Positions 25,201 through 31,185 of a stretch of 64,000 nt of DNA are shown here, in pieces (position 1 is the stretch's first letter; the number at the start of each line of letters is the position of its first letter). This stretch comes from Mycobacterium neglectum (GTDB lineage Bacteria; Actinomycetota; Actinomycetes; Mycobacteriales; Mycobacteriaceae). The stretch is from the NCBI RefSeq assembly GCF_002591975.1, contig NZ_NVQE01000018.1:50671-114670 (forward strand), in the 5' to 3' direction. The notes below the pieces were generated by a model, which saw only the letters and a program-made list of their open reading frames with translations, was not told where the DNA came from and did not search any database. The translations under genes were made by a program, and so were the position numbers.

Positions 25201-25341
25201 CTGGTCGGGCACCCAGAGGTCGACTGGGGAACGGTGAAGGTTTCAGGGGACACAGCCAGCCGCGACGCCTACCAACGCACCGTCACCGAGGTGATCGTCC
25301 CCGGCAGCGGAGGTGTCGCGCATCAACGACCCGAACGCTGA
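22240..25341 (+). CDS. EmbA/B/C-family arabinosyltransferase, orphan paralogue
   Basis: About 1033 residues from the ATG at 22240, which follows GGGGGA. The frame is open from 22093, and a TTG at 22366 would give a shorter N-terminus closer to that of Emb proteins. Features: a first membrane helix followed by a large loop ('TTTLTWPVPGQPV...'), then a long multi-helix membrane domain. In the loop before it lies the GT-C catalytic Asp pair in 'GPLAVDDGWAAMIARNQAET' with 'NYYRWWNAAEAPF'. The C-terminal extracytoplasmic domain has lectin-like strands. Emb enzymes build arabinan of arabinogalactan and lipoarabinomannan. No embCAB neighbours are present, so this is an isolated extra copy. Confidence 0.85.
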   Translation: MAGVMLNGDRTVTSKRCASEPPRRTDTLVCKPCRPDPEGTADLESQRAREATPGWLALLVGLVGIVAGLALPFCPVRAQTTTLTWPVPGQPVVSSSAIVVPYRPLHLQATIPCAALRAATASAVRVIALSTGTGPAGLTVGGDRTGISVAADGRSVHLPVARHDVACDVHVAAGPAGMSVRDADSGRTIELPGHPVPEVFGFRTDLDAADATGMQVRLEVGDSFTTSPGPLKNALIGVQLIAAAAALWLLPRPTAPRRRWLRQRDRLWWVDVAVVAVLAGWAVIGPLAVDDGWAAMIARNQAETGNPGNYYRWWNAAEAPFALSQQLLAPLTGVSVAPFWLRGPSTALAIATWFVLTRGVLRAALPGVAASMRVRSLAALFLLATWLPFNLGTRPEPYVALGVTAVLALAIRARSPAGVGWLLLVVAVTVPISANGLLVVAPMMVFAPRLIAAVRAASARMHLSAVVAMLCCVAAVALTVVFADQTWDGVVVATDWHNFFGPSLRWHEEPLRYRYLLGSDQQGSFAKRLPVLLSVAMVPITLWAGLRRGDRIGRPGARLAGVVATALALLALSPSKWSYHLGSAAGLLAALLTVGVVMLVQRVAAADRYGVLAGVVGSALAAGAAALAFAGPNAWWLPAVYDVPWADTAPRPLGLPLAHPVLWLGLVAALSAAAGIAARRPGALRVVVAGPAMIAVTAVGMALALLVGSFVAAPIRRPAGSLALMNTHWIGGSRSCGLADDIEVLPDGAILDTAPDPGGAIAGFTAHGGFVPGAPPPDPPGRGTSTFLWGSRAAGVAATAAMTSPWFVLPVLSPDAGIAVSVSGRTNGGNALAFEFGRSQGAEVSVLSDRAPNDRPAAGEDPDHPLWRTIGVDAAEVPRGADRVRIRAVDARTDAFGWLAFTGPRLRSIVPLNRFLAGHGPVLLSWPQSFVFPCVRDIATISGGVAQTPVVVIESPRPWLTEDRDPDVGGTFTELAQFGNLYEIPSRLVGHPEVDWGTVKVSGDTASRDAYQRTVTEVIVPGSGGVAHQRPER

Positions 25342-25439
25342 GCGCGCAGACTGCCGCCCGCGCGCGATACCGACCGTTGCTGACGGAATCCTCACATGCC
25401 CGGCGCTCGCCAGGCAACCAACGCCACCCGGACATAACA

Positions 25440-26186
25440 ATGACCGTGCGCGTCAGGCACCGCGATTGGGTGCAGACGCATCCCGAGCCGACGACCGATC
25501 GGCGACTCAACACCACGGGCGTGCCACGCCCTCTACTCGTACCTGGAGGGTGGATGCTGGGACCGCAGTACGAGCGCGCGCTTCTGGGGGAGCGCTGCTG
25601 GCTTCGCCACGACGACGGTGAACGCGTAGAGCTGCCGGTGGATCTCTGGCTCGGCCATCACGGCGCGGACCACTCCTTCGACGAAACGGTGGTGTCTTTG
25701 TGCACGGGTCCGACGATCGACCTCGGCTGCGGACCTGGACGTCTGGTCGCACAACTGATTCGACGCGGGCTACCCGCACTGGGAATCGATCAATCCGCGA
25801 CCGCCGTGCGGATCGCCAACCAGCGTGGCGCGCCTGCCCTGCGCGGCGACGTGTTCAGTGCGTTGCCCGGCGAGGGTGGTTGGGGCACCGTGCTACTTGT
25901 CGATGGCAACATCGGCCTCGCTGGCGATCCCGTGCGGGTGTTGGCCCGCGCCGCGCGGTTGCTCGCTCCCGGCGGGCAATGCCTTGTCGAGTTCGACCCG
26001 GCGACATCGGGTGTCAAGCAGCGACGGGTTCGCCTGGAATCCGACAGCGGGATGGGTCGCTGGTTTGACTGGGCCTCGGTCGGCCTCGACAGCGCCTCGG
26101 AGCTGACCGAGCGAGCGGGCCTGACCTTGACCCATACCCACCGCGTGGGCGCACGATGGGTGGCGCAGGTGTCCAAGCCGCGATGA
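25440..26186 (+). CDS. Class I SAM-dependent methyltransferase
   Basis: 248 residues from the ATG at 25440. Motif I is TIDLGCGPGRL (residue ~98-108), followed by 'LGIDQSATAVRIANQRGAPA' (motif II), 'GWGTVLLVDGNIGLAGDP' (motif IV area) and 'RLLAPGGQCLVEFDP'. The substrate is unknown. It lies ~100 nt after the Emb gene on the same strand, so it may be co-transcribed. Confidence 0.82.
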   Translation: MTVRVRHRDWVQTHPEPTTDRRLNTTGVPRPLLVPGGWMLGPQYERALLGERCWLRHDDGERVELPVDLWLGHHGADHSFDETVVSLCTGPTIDLGCGPGRLVAQLIRRGLPALGIDQSATAVRIANQRGAPALRGDVFSALPGEGGWGTVLLVDGNIGLAGDPVRVLARAARLLAPGGQCLVEFDPATSGVKQRRVRLESDSGMGRWFDWASVGLDSASELTERAGLTLTHTHRVGARWVAQVSKPR

Positions 26187-26375
26187 TCGGCCCACAACCC
26201 GCGACGGACGAAAGACCGGCGCGGGCGGACATCGCGGGTTCTCACGATATGGTTGCTATCGGCCGCCCGATGAGTCATCGAGACTTCGTGTTGAGCACAA
26301 GCAGTGTGTTCGCGGTGGCGTCTCGGCATGCGCGGCCGGCGAAGTTGGCATCGGCGCGGTTGGCCGGGGCCCGGG

Positions 26376-26972
26376 TCAGTTGCGGTGGTGGCGGTGGTAG
26401 TGCCGGGCCACTCGTGTCCTGTTGGCGCAGATGTTCTGGGTGCAGAACTTGCGGCGGGGGTCGGAGGCGACGAAGAGCATGCTGCAGGTCGGGTTCTCAC
26501 ATCTGCGCAGGCGATTGTGCGCAGGCCCGACCAGCAGATCGATAAGGCTCTCGGCGACGGCAGCTAGCGCGAGTTCGTACAACCGGTCGGCCGGTGGATG
26601 GCGAGTGGTCAGGGCGGCCCACCCGGCTGGGGTCTGCACCAGCTGCCGGGTGCAGGCCACGCTTGATGCGATGTCGTTGACGCGATTGACGACCGCTGCG
26701 CTGGGACTGATCCCGGCGATGTGTGCGTCGAGTATCTCGCGAACTGCTTGACGCAGCTCAATGGTGAGCGCAAGTGACGGAGCCGGCGTCCCGTCGGGTA
26801 GTCGATCCTGCTGCAGGCCCCACCAGAACCGACACGCCGCCTCGTCGGCAAGCAGATCGACGACTGGATCCCGACTGGTGATGATCGTGTCGGCCAAGTC
26901 CACAGCCAAGGGCTCTCCCGCCACGACGAATCCCGCCGCCTGCGCCCTTTGGAGCCGTGACCCGGTATTCAT
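26376..26972 (-). CDS. CGNR zinc-finger (ABATE-domain) transcription regulator
   Basis: 198 residues. The N-terminal ABATE-type region begins 'GEPLAVDLADTI'. The C-terminal zinc finger is 'RRCENPTCSMLFVASDPRRK' followed by 'FCTQNICANRTRVARHYHRH'. The family signature CGNR is CANR here, with all four zinc Cys kept. Probably a DNA-binding regulator of the divergent MDMPI/PPOX operon; the 100-nt intergenic region contains a strong promoter and repeated AACGTTAG boxes. Confidence 0.85.
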   Translation of the reverse strand: MNTGSRLQRAQAAGFVVAGEPLAVDLADTIITSRDPVVDLLADEAACRFWWGLQQDRLPDGTPAPSLALTIELRQAVREILDAHIAGISPSAAVVNRVNDIASSVACTRQLVQTPAGWAALTTRHPPADRLYELALAAVAESLIDLLVGPAHNRLRRCENPTCSMLFVASDPRRKFCTQNICANRTRVARHYHRHHRN

Positions 26973-26993
26973 TTAACTAATGCTATCAAGATG

Positions 26994-27059
26994 TTGACAA
27001 CGTTAGGCAGCGCGAGTACAAAATCTAACGGTAAACATTGCTGTCAAACGTTAGTTGAC
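26994..27059 (+). promoter_or_regulatory. Promoter and operator of the MDMPI/PPOX operon
   Basis: TTGACA (26994-26999), 17 nt, TACAAA (27017-27022) is close to a textbook SigA-type promoter. AACGTTAG occurs right after the -35 (26999-27006) and again at 27047-27054. The second lies inside the inverted repeat gtcaa-acgttag-ttgac (27043-27059). These are candidate binding boxes for the divergent CGNR regulator. Confidence 0.55.
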
Positions 27060-27072
27060 GAAAGGAACTCGG

Positions 27073-27642
27073 ATGAACTCGTTGGACCTGCTGCAACAGG
27101 CCGATAAGCGCCTGGTCGACCTGGTCTCCACTCTGAGCGTGTCGAATCTGGACGCCCCCAGTCCGTGCTCAGGGTGGAGCGTGCGGTCGCTGCTCAGCCA
27201 CACTGTCGCCACGATCGACGCCTTTGCGGCGGCCCTCGACGGACAGGGCGGCCCGACCGAGCAGGAACTTTTCAGCGGGGCCGACATCCTCGGTTCAGCG
27301 CCGCTCACGGTCGTCGAGAAGTCCGTCGACCGCTCACAGCAAGCGTGGACCACCATCACCGACTGGGAGCGTCCCATCCTGACCGTCATCGGGGAGATGC
27401 CGGCCCGCCAGGCCATCGGCATCATCACCTACTCGACGCTGATCCACAGCTGGGACCTGGCGGTGGCCATCGGCAAGCCGATCCACTTCGACGAGGCCGA
27501 GGCCACCCTGGCCGAAGCGGTCGGATCGCAGCTCGTCCCGGCGCTGCGACCTCAAGATCTCTTCGGTCCGGAGGTCGCGGCCGGCGCGGACGCGACCCCC
27601 ACCCAGCGAGTCGTCGCCTTCGCCGGTCGTAACCCCCTGTGA
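27073..27642 (+). CDS. MDMPI/TIGR03086-type DinB-like (mycothiol-linked) protein
   Basis: 189 residues from the ATG at 27073 (AAAGGAA 6 nt upstream). The pattern 'DLVSTLSVSNLDAPSPCSGW' with 'SVRSLLSHTVATIDAFAAAL' is the N-terminal helical bundle of maleylpyruvate-isomerase-like proteins, with a metal-ligand His in SHTV. 'ITYSTLIHSWDLAVAIG' provides the second conserved HxWD block. Actinobacterial members use mycothiol for isomerisation or conjugation. It overlaps the following PPOX gene (GTGA). Confidence 0.8.
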   Translation: MNSLDLLQQADKRLVDLVSTLSVSNLDAPSPCSGWSVRSLLSHTVATIDAFAAALDGQGGPTEQELFSGADILGSAPLTVVEKSVDRSQQAWTTITDWERPILTVIGEMPARQAIGIITYSTLIHSWDLAVAIGKPIHFDEAEATLAEAVGSQLVPALRPQDLFGPEVAAGADATPTQRVVAFAGRNPL

Positions 27643-28547
27643 CCCTGCAGATGACGAACGAAAACCGGCCCGCCGCTGTGGGATTCCACAGCGGCGAGCT
27701 GGCCGTCCAGACACGCGCCGGAGTGCGCACGCGTGCCGAGCGGCTGGCCCCGATGGCGGCCCGCGGCCAGCTCCGCACCGCCACAGCTGACTTCGTGGCG
27801 GCGGCGCAGCTGGCGGTCCTGACCGCACGCGACGCCGCAGGCCGACTGTGGACCTCACCGCTGCTGGGACAACCCGGCTTCCTCCGGGCGGCGACACCGA
27901 CCACACTGCACATCGAGGACCCCTTTCTCGACGCCGACCCGCTCCACGACCTACCGGCCCGCCAGCCCGCGGGGCTTATCGTGATCGACTTCGCCACCCG
28001 CCGCCGAGTGCGCATCAACGGCGTTCTCGCCCAGGCTGATTCCGGCGGTCTGACAATCGATGTCGACCAGGCATACGGCAACTGCCCGAAATTCATCCGG
28101 AACCGCCACCTGCGCCTCCCCGCCAACGCTTCCGGCCCAGACCGCACACCGGTTTTCACCGGCGAACTTCTGCGACCGGAGGACGGTCGGCTGATCGAAC
28201 ACGCCGACACATTCTTCCTGGGCACCAGCCATCCGACGTCAGGCAACGACGCCTCCCATCGAGGCGGGCCGACCGGCTTCGTCCACATCGAGCACGATCG
28301 CCTCTGGTGGCCGGACTACCCGGGCAACAACCTGTTCAACAGCCTGGGCAATGTGACGGTCGACCCGACCACAGCCTTGCTCTTCATCGACTTCCCCACG
28401 GGGACAACGCTGCAACTAACCGGCACAGCCACGTTAGTGTGGGAGGACGAAAGGCCGCGCGACGAAAGTCAAACCGGACGACGAGTCACCTTCACACCCC
28501 AGCGCGTCGTCGTGACCGGCATCGCGGCGTTGCGTGCCGAGCACTGA
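27639..28547 (+). CDS. PPOX-like flavin-binding protein (302 aa)
   Basis: Starts at a GTG that overlaps the previous TGA, so it is translationally coupled to the MDMPI-like gene. Two split-barrel halves are visible: 'FVAAAQLAVLTARDAAGRLW' with 'TSPLLGQPGF' in the first, and 'YGNCPKFIRNRHLRLP' with 'SGNDASHRGGPTGFVHIEHD' and 'NSLGNVTVDPTTALLFIDF' in the second. This is the large PPOX/FMN-binding class, often annotated as pyridoxamine 5'-phosphate oxidase family. It probably reduces or oxidises a small organic compound together with its operon partner. Confidence 0.83.
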   Translation: MTLQMTNENRPAAVGFHSGELAVQTRAGVRTRAERLAPMAARGQLRTATADFVAAAQLAVLTARDAAGRLWTSPLLGQPGFLRAATPTTLHIEDPFLDADPLHDLPARQPAGLIVIDFATRRRVRINGVLAQADSGGLTIDVDQAYGNCPKFIRNRHLRLPANASGPDRTPVFTGELLRPEDGRLIEHADTFFLGTSHPTSGNDASHRGGPTGFVHIEHDRLWWPDYPGNNLFNSLGNVTVDPTTALLFIDFPTGTTLQLTGTATLVWEDERPRDESQTGRRVTFTPQRVVVTGIAALRAEH

Positions 28548-28942
28548 CGACAGTGCACGGCATCCGTTCCAATCCGTTACCTGAGGGACACCCGACGAAC
28601 GCTCAGTACCGGCTGCGTTGTGGGACCCGTCCGGGCCCGAATTGCACGAACTGGACTCTGCGTCGTCCTGACGCGCCCAAAAGTTGCACTATCCGCGAGC
28701 TGATTCCCCAGCCGACAGTGTGCACGTTCCCAAATCCGCTAGGTCACGTTTCCCAACCCTCGAGCCCACCGCCACAGACCAGGCCTCAACCAATTTTCGT
28801 CAGCGCCACGGACATCCCGATATCGCTACCGGTTCGCCACCGCCCAGGGGAGGTCTGCGCTCAGCGCGAGTTTTATTGCTCGCGATGATCAAGCCGGGCG
28901 GCGACGGCCGTGTCGACGCGATCCAGCACCGTCTCGGCTTCG
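28548..28942. other. Intergenic, no gene; contains one direct-repeat copy
   Basis: Open frames here lack motifs and ribosome sites. The only notable item is the 28-bp repeat at 28776-28803. Confidence 0.5.
28776..28803 (+). repeat. 28-bp direct repeat, left copy (flanks TA module)
   Basis: agaccaggcctcaaccaatt followed by ttcgtcag. It is identical to 29830-29857. The two copies bracket the GNAT/RHH toxin-antitoxin genes. Confidence 0.9.
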
Positions 28943-29440
28943 TTACGCAGATGGGCTGGGCCGGACGTCCTTTACGAGGAGCATCAGTGTTAGGTCGTCG
29001 ACAGGAGAAGGCTCAAAACCGTAGCGCAAGTAGAAGCGCCGGGCGGTGTCGTTGTTTGCGTGGACCAGCAGCAGCCGAACCCCCGTCAGCTCCGCGACCT
29101 CAAGTGACTTGAGGATGAAATGTTTGAGAAGTGCTGCAGCGAGACCACGCCCTTGATGGTTCGCGTCGACGGCCAGCCGGCCGAGCAGGACCGCAGGTAA
29201 CGGGTCCGGCTGATTGCGAGCAGCGCGTTTCGTCGCCCGGCTGCGCATGAGCACCGCCGTGCTGGAGGCATAGAAGGCCACCACCCGTCGCCCGTCCAGC
29301 ACCACCCAGGTGCGGCTGCCTCCTTCGCGCTGATTGTGCAGAGCCTTCGTCCGCAGCCACTCGTTGAGCACGTCGTTGCCGCAGTCGAAGTCGTCGACGA
29401 TGTGATCGGCACCGAAGAGGACGGGCCCCTCGTAGCTCAC
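28943..29440 (-). CDS. GNAT-family toxin (TacT/AtaT-like acetyltransferase)
   Basis: 165 residues, GTG start overlapping the antitoxin stop (GTGA). GNAT fold: 'DDFDCGNDVLNEWLRTKA' N-terminal helix typical of toxin GNATs, 'TWVVLDGRRVVAFYASSTAV', the acetyl-CoA loop QGRGLAAALL (R/QxxGxG/A), and 'TARRFYLRYGFEP' with the catalytic Tyr. Known relatives acetylate aminoacyl-tRNA and stop translation. Placed after its antitoxin as in other DUF1778-GNAT pairs. Confidence 0.88.
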   Translation of the reverse strand: MSYEGPVLFGADHIVDDFDCGNDVLNEWLRTKALHNQREGGSRTWVVLDGRRVVAFYASSTAVLMRSRATKRAARNQPDPLPAVLLGRLAVDANHQGRGLAAALLKHFILKSLEVAELTGVRLLLVHANNDTARRFYLRYGFEPSPVDDLTLMLLVKDVRPSPSA

Positions 29441-29706
29441 CGTTCCAAAATCGACGGATTCGCCAGCAGGCGCGCCAACTCGGGCTTGGGGCTTGGCGGA
29501 CGGTCGAGCAGCGCCTGAAGATCGGTCCAGGCGGCGTCATCGAGGACGAACACTCTCCGATCAGCGAGGTCGGCCTCGGCGGCCTGAACGGCGTGACGCA
29601 CCACATAGTCGTTGAGCGACTCGCCCGTGACGTCGAGCACACGTCGCACCACCGCATCTTGCGCCGCGGTCACGCGCAGGTGCCAGCGACCACTCTTCGT
29701 CTCCAC
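29437..29706 (-). CDS. DUF1778/RHH antitoxin of the GNAT module
   Basis: 89 residues from a GTG at 29706, a typical antitoxin length; the open frame extends upstream but through the operator. N-terminal ribbon-helix-helix: 'ETKSGRWHLRVTAAQDAVVR' and 'RVLDVTGESLNDYVVRHAV'. The C-terminal tail 'FVLDDAAWTDLQALLDRPPS' binds and neutralises the acetyltransferase. It would autorepress through the inverted repeat at 29715-29735. Confidence 0.85.
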   Translation of the reverse strand: METKSGRWHLRVTAAQDAVVRRVLDVTGESLNDYVVRHAVQAAEADLADRRVFVLDDAAWTDLQALLDRPPSPKPELARLLANPSILER

Positions 29707-29714
29707 ACCAGAAG

Positions 29715-29735
29715 TGTACGCCGAATTGGTGTACA
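29715..29735. promoter_or_regulatory. Operator of the GNAT toxin-antitoxin operon
   Basis: tgtac-gccgaattggt-gtaca, an inverted repeat 8 nt upstream of the antitoxin GTG. RHH antitoxins of this class typically bind such a site for autoregulation. Confidence 0.55.
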
Positions 29736-29829
29736 TACCGTCGGCAAGCGCGGAACGATGCAGTTCGGCGCGCGGCGGCGTTCCCAAATCCGCGGCAGCG
29801 CGTTCTCGGCCATCGGACGTCACCATAAG

Positions 29830-29857
29830 AGACCAGGCCTCAACCAATTTTCGTCAG
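29830..29857 (+). repeat. 28-bp direct repeat, right copy
   Basis: Identical to 28776-28803, 1054 bp away (start to start); neither sequence continues beyond the 28 bp. The region 29858-30100 to its right holds no recognisable gene. Confidence 0.9.
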
Positions 29858-30100
29858 GTCCCGGCACCGCGAACTGTCGGGTGCCTTGCACGGGTGCGCC
29901 GCCACCGTGGTGCTATCCGGCTATGCATCACGCTTGTATGACGTTGAGCTATACCGGGACTGGTACCGAGGGGAGTTGTCGACGGCCACAAGTCAAGGTG
30001 GAGCGTACGAGGAACGTACCGAGGTGCTGTGGTCCAACCGCCCGCTGCGATCGGTCGCGCTACCGGACGTGTGCATTTCTGCTGGTGAAGGCGACGTGTG

Positions 30101-30141
30101 TAACGAAATGCCGGCTGGAAATCGCGAAAGTAACGAAATGC
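30101..30141 (+). repeat. taacgaaatgc repeated twice, 30 bp apart
   Basis: Copies at 30101-30111 and 30131-30141. The second contains the ATG of the small zinc-ribbon ORF. It may be a binding site or duplicated translation-start region. Confidence 0.4.
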
Positions 30142-30257
30142 GCTGCCCGGTCTGCGCTGGGACTGTCCGGCAAGCAGCCGCAGGTCGACGCCGCGTCTAC
30201 TGTTCGGCAGCCTGCCGCGTTCGCGCGCACCGTCAATCGACGTCGCGCCCGGGCTGA
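30138..30257 (+). CDS. 39-aa zinc-ribbon-like small protein
   Basis: From the ATG at 30138 the frame gives CPVC, then 'RRRVYCSAACRVRAHRQ': a C-x2-C...C-x3-C zinc-binding pattern with basic residues, as seen in short actinobacterial DNA-associated or hypothetical proteins (CxxC...YCSxACRxRAxR). The open frame continues upstream to 29886 without recognisable sequence. It could also be the 3' end of a lost larger gene. Confidence 0.4.
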   Translation: MRCPVCAGTVRQAAAGRRRVYCSAACRVRAHRQSTSRPG

Positions 30258-30434
30258 TTGCCACAGGGCAAGTATCCACGCAGTCATCCGGCGCAGGGCG
30301 TTTCAAGGCGGGGGTTCGAACCGGAAGCGGGCGAGCGTCCTATTAGGGCCAAATCTTTTCAATCCGGGTTGGCCGGCTTCTTGTAGGTGCAGCTCGACAG
30401 CGATCTCCCGCCAGTTTTGCCCTCGGCAGGGAGT

Positions 30435-31136
30435 TCAGATCGGGTCGGTGTGGGTTTGCCCGTGGAAGGCGACCGTGTGGGTCCAGCGTTGCCCGTCCCA
30501 CCACCGGTGCTGGAAGCGGGAGGTGGGATCGGGATACCAGCCCGGTCCAGGGAGTGAGGGTGGGCTGCGGTGCTGCGGGATGGTCGGAGGTGTCATGAAG
30601 ATGTCGTTGGGTAGGTCGGCGATGTGGTAGCCCATGTGGAGGATTTCTGAGAGCGCGAGCTGCTCTGTGGGTGCGCTGTGCTCGGTCATTGCCGCGGCAG
30701 CGAAGCTGCGGACGTCAATGAATGTGCGGTCGCCGGTTGGCCCGGTCTGTTCGCTGAATACGACCATCCATCGGTAGCCGCGGTCGTAGAGGCCGGCGGC
30801 ATCGAGGCCGGCTTCGGAGAGTGAGAAGACGCGAGTGGGGCAGTACTCGTCTATCGCTTCGACATAGTGCTGATACCAGCCCCGTGGCAGGAGTTGAGGG
30901 GAGCCTGTGGCATGCAGTTCGGACGCACTGATGAGGCCGGCGTCGTACAGCGAACGCTTGGTCAGGTAGTCGATGTCGTCGTCTGGGCCGGCGGTGCGCG
31001 CGACCTCGGCGACGATCCTTTGGCGCTTGGCTTCGGACTCAGCTGCTTTGCGTGCGAAGTAGTGAGAGTCTTCATTACGGACTTGAGCCATGGCCCGAGC
31101 GATGGAGTCAGGGGATGGCTCTGGGCAGTCAGTCAT
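30435..31136 (-). CDS. DUF2510-containing protein
   Basis: 233 residues from the ATG at 31136. The first ~190 residues are unrecognised (charged helices, 'RKAAESEAKRQRIVAEVART'). The C-terminal ~35 residues are a DUF2510 motif, 'GPGWYPDPTSRFQHRWWDGQ' then RWTHTV, a short actinobacterial module often found in membrane or surface-associated proteins. No membrane helix is visible. It is the first gene after the relaxase on the same strand (49-nt gap) and could be co-transcribed with it. Confidence 0.75.
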   Translation of the reverse strand: MTDCPEPSPDSIARAMAQVRNEDSHYFARKAAESEAKRQRIVAEVARTAGPDDDIDYLTKRSLYDAGLISASELHATGSPQLLPRGWYQHYVEAIDEYCPTRVFSLSEAGLDAAGLYDRGYRWMVVFSEQTGPTGDRTFIDVRSFAAAAMTEHSAPTEQLALSEILHMGYHIADLPNDIFMTPPTIPQHRSPPSLPGPGWYPDPTSRFQHRWWDGQRWTHTVAFHGQTHTDPI

Positions 31137-31185
31137 GGGGGGATTGTCCCGCAGACCTGTGACAGAAATACAGCTTGCGGTGCCC

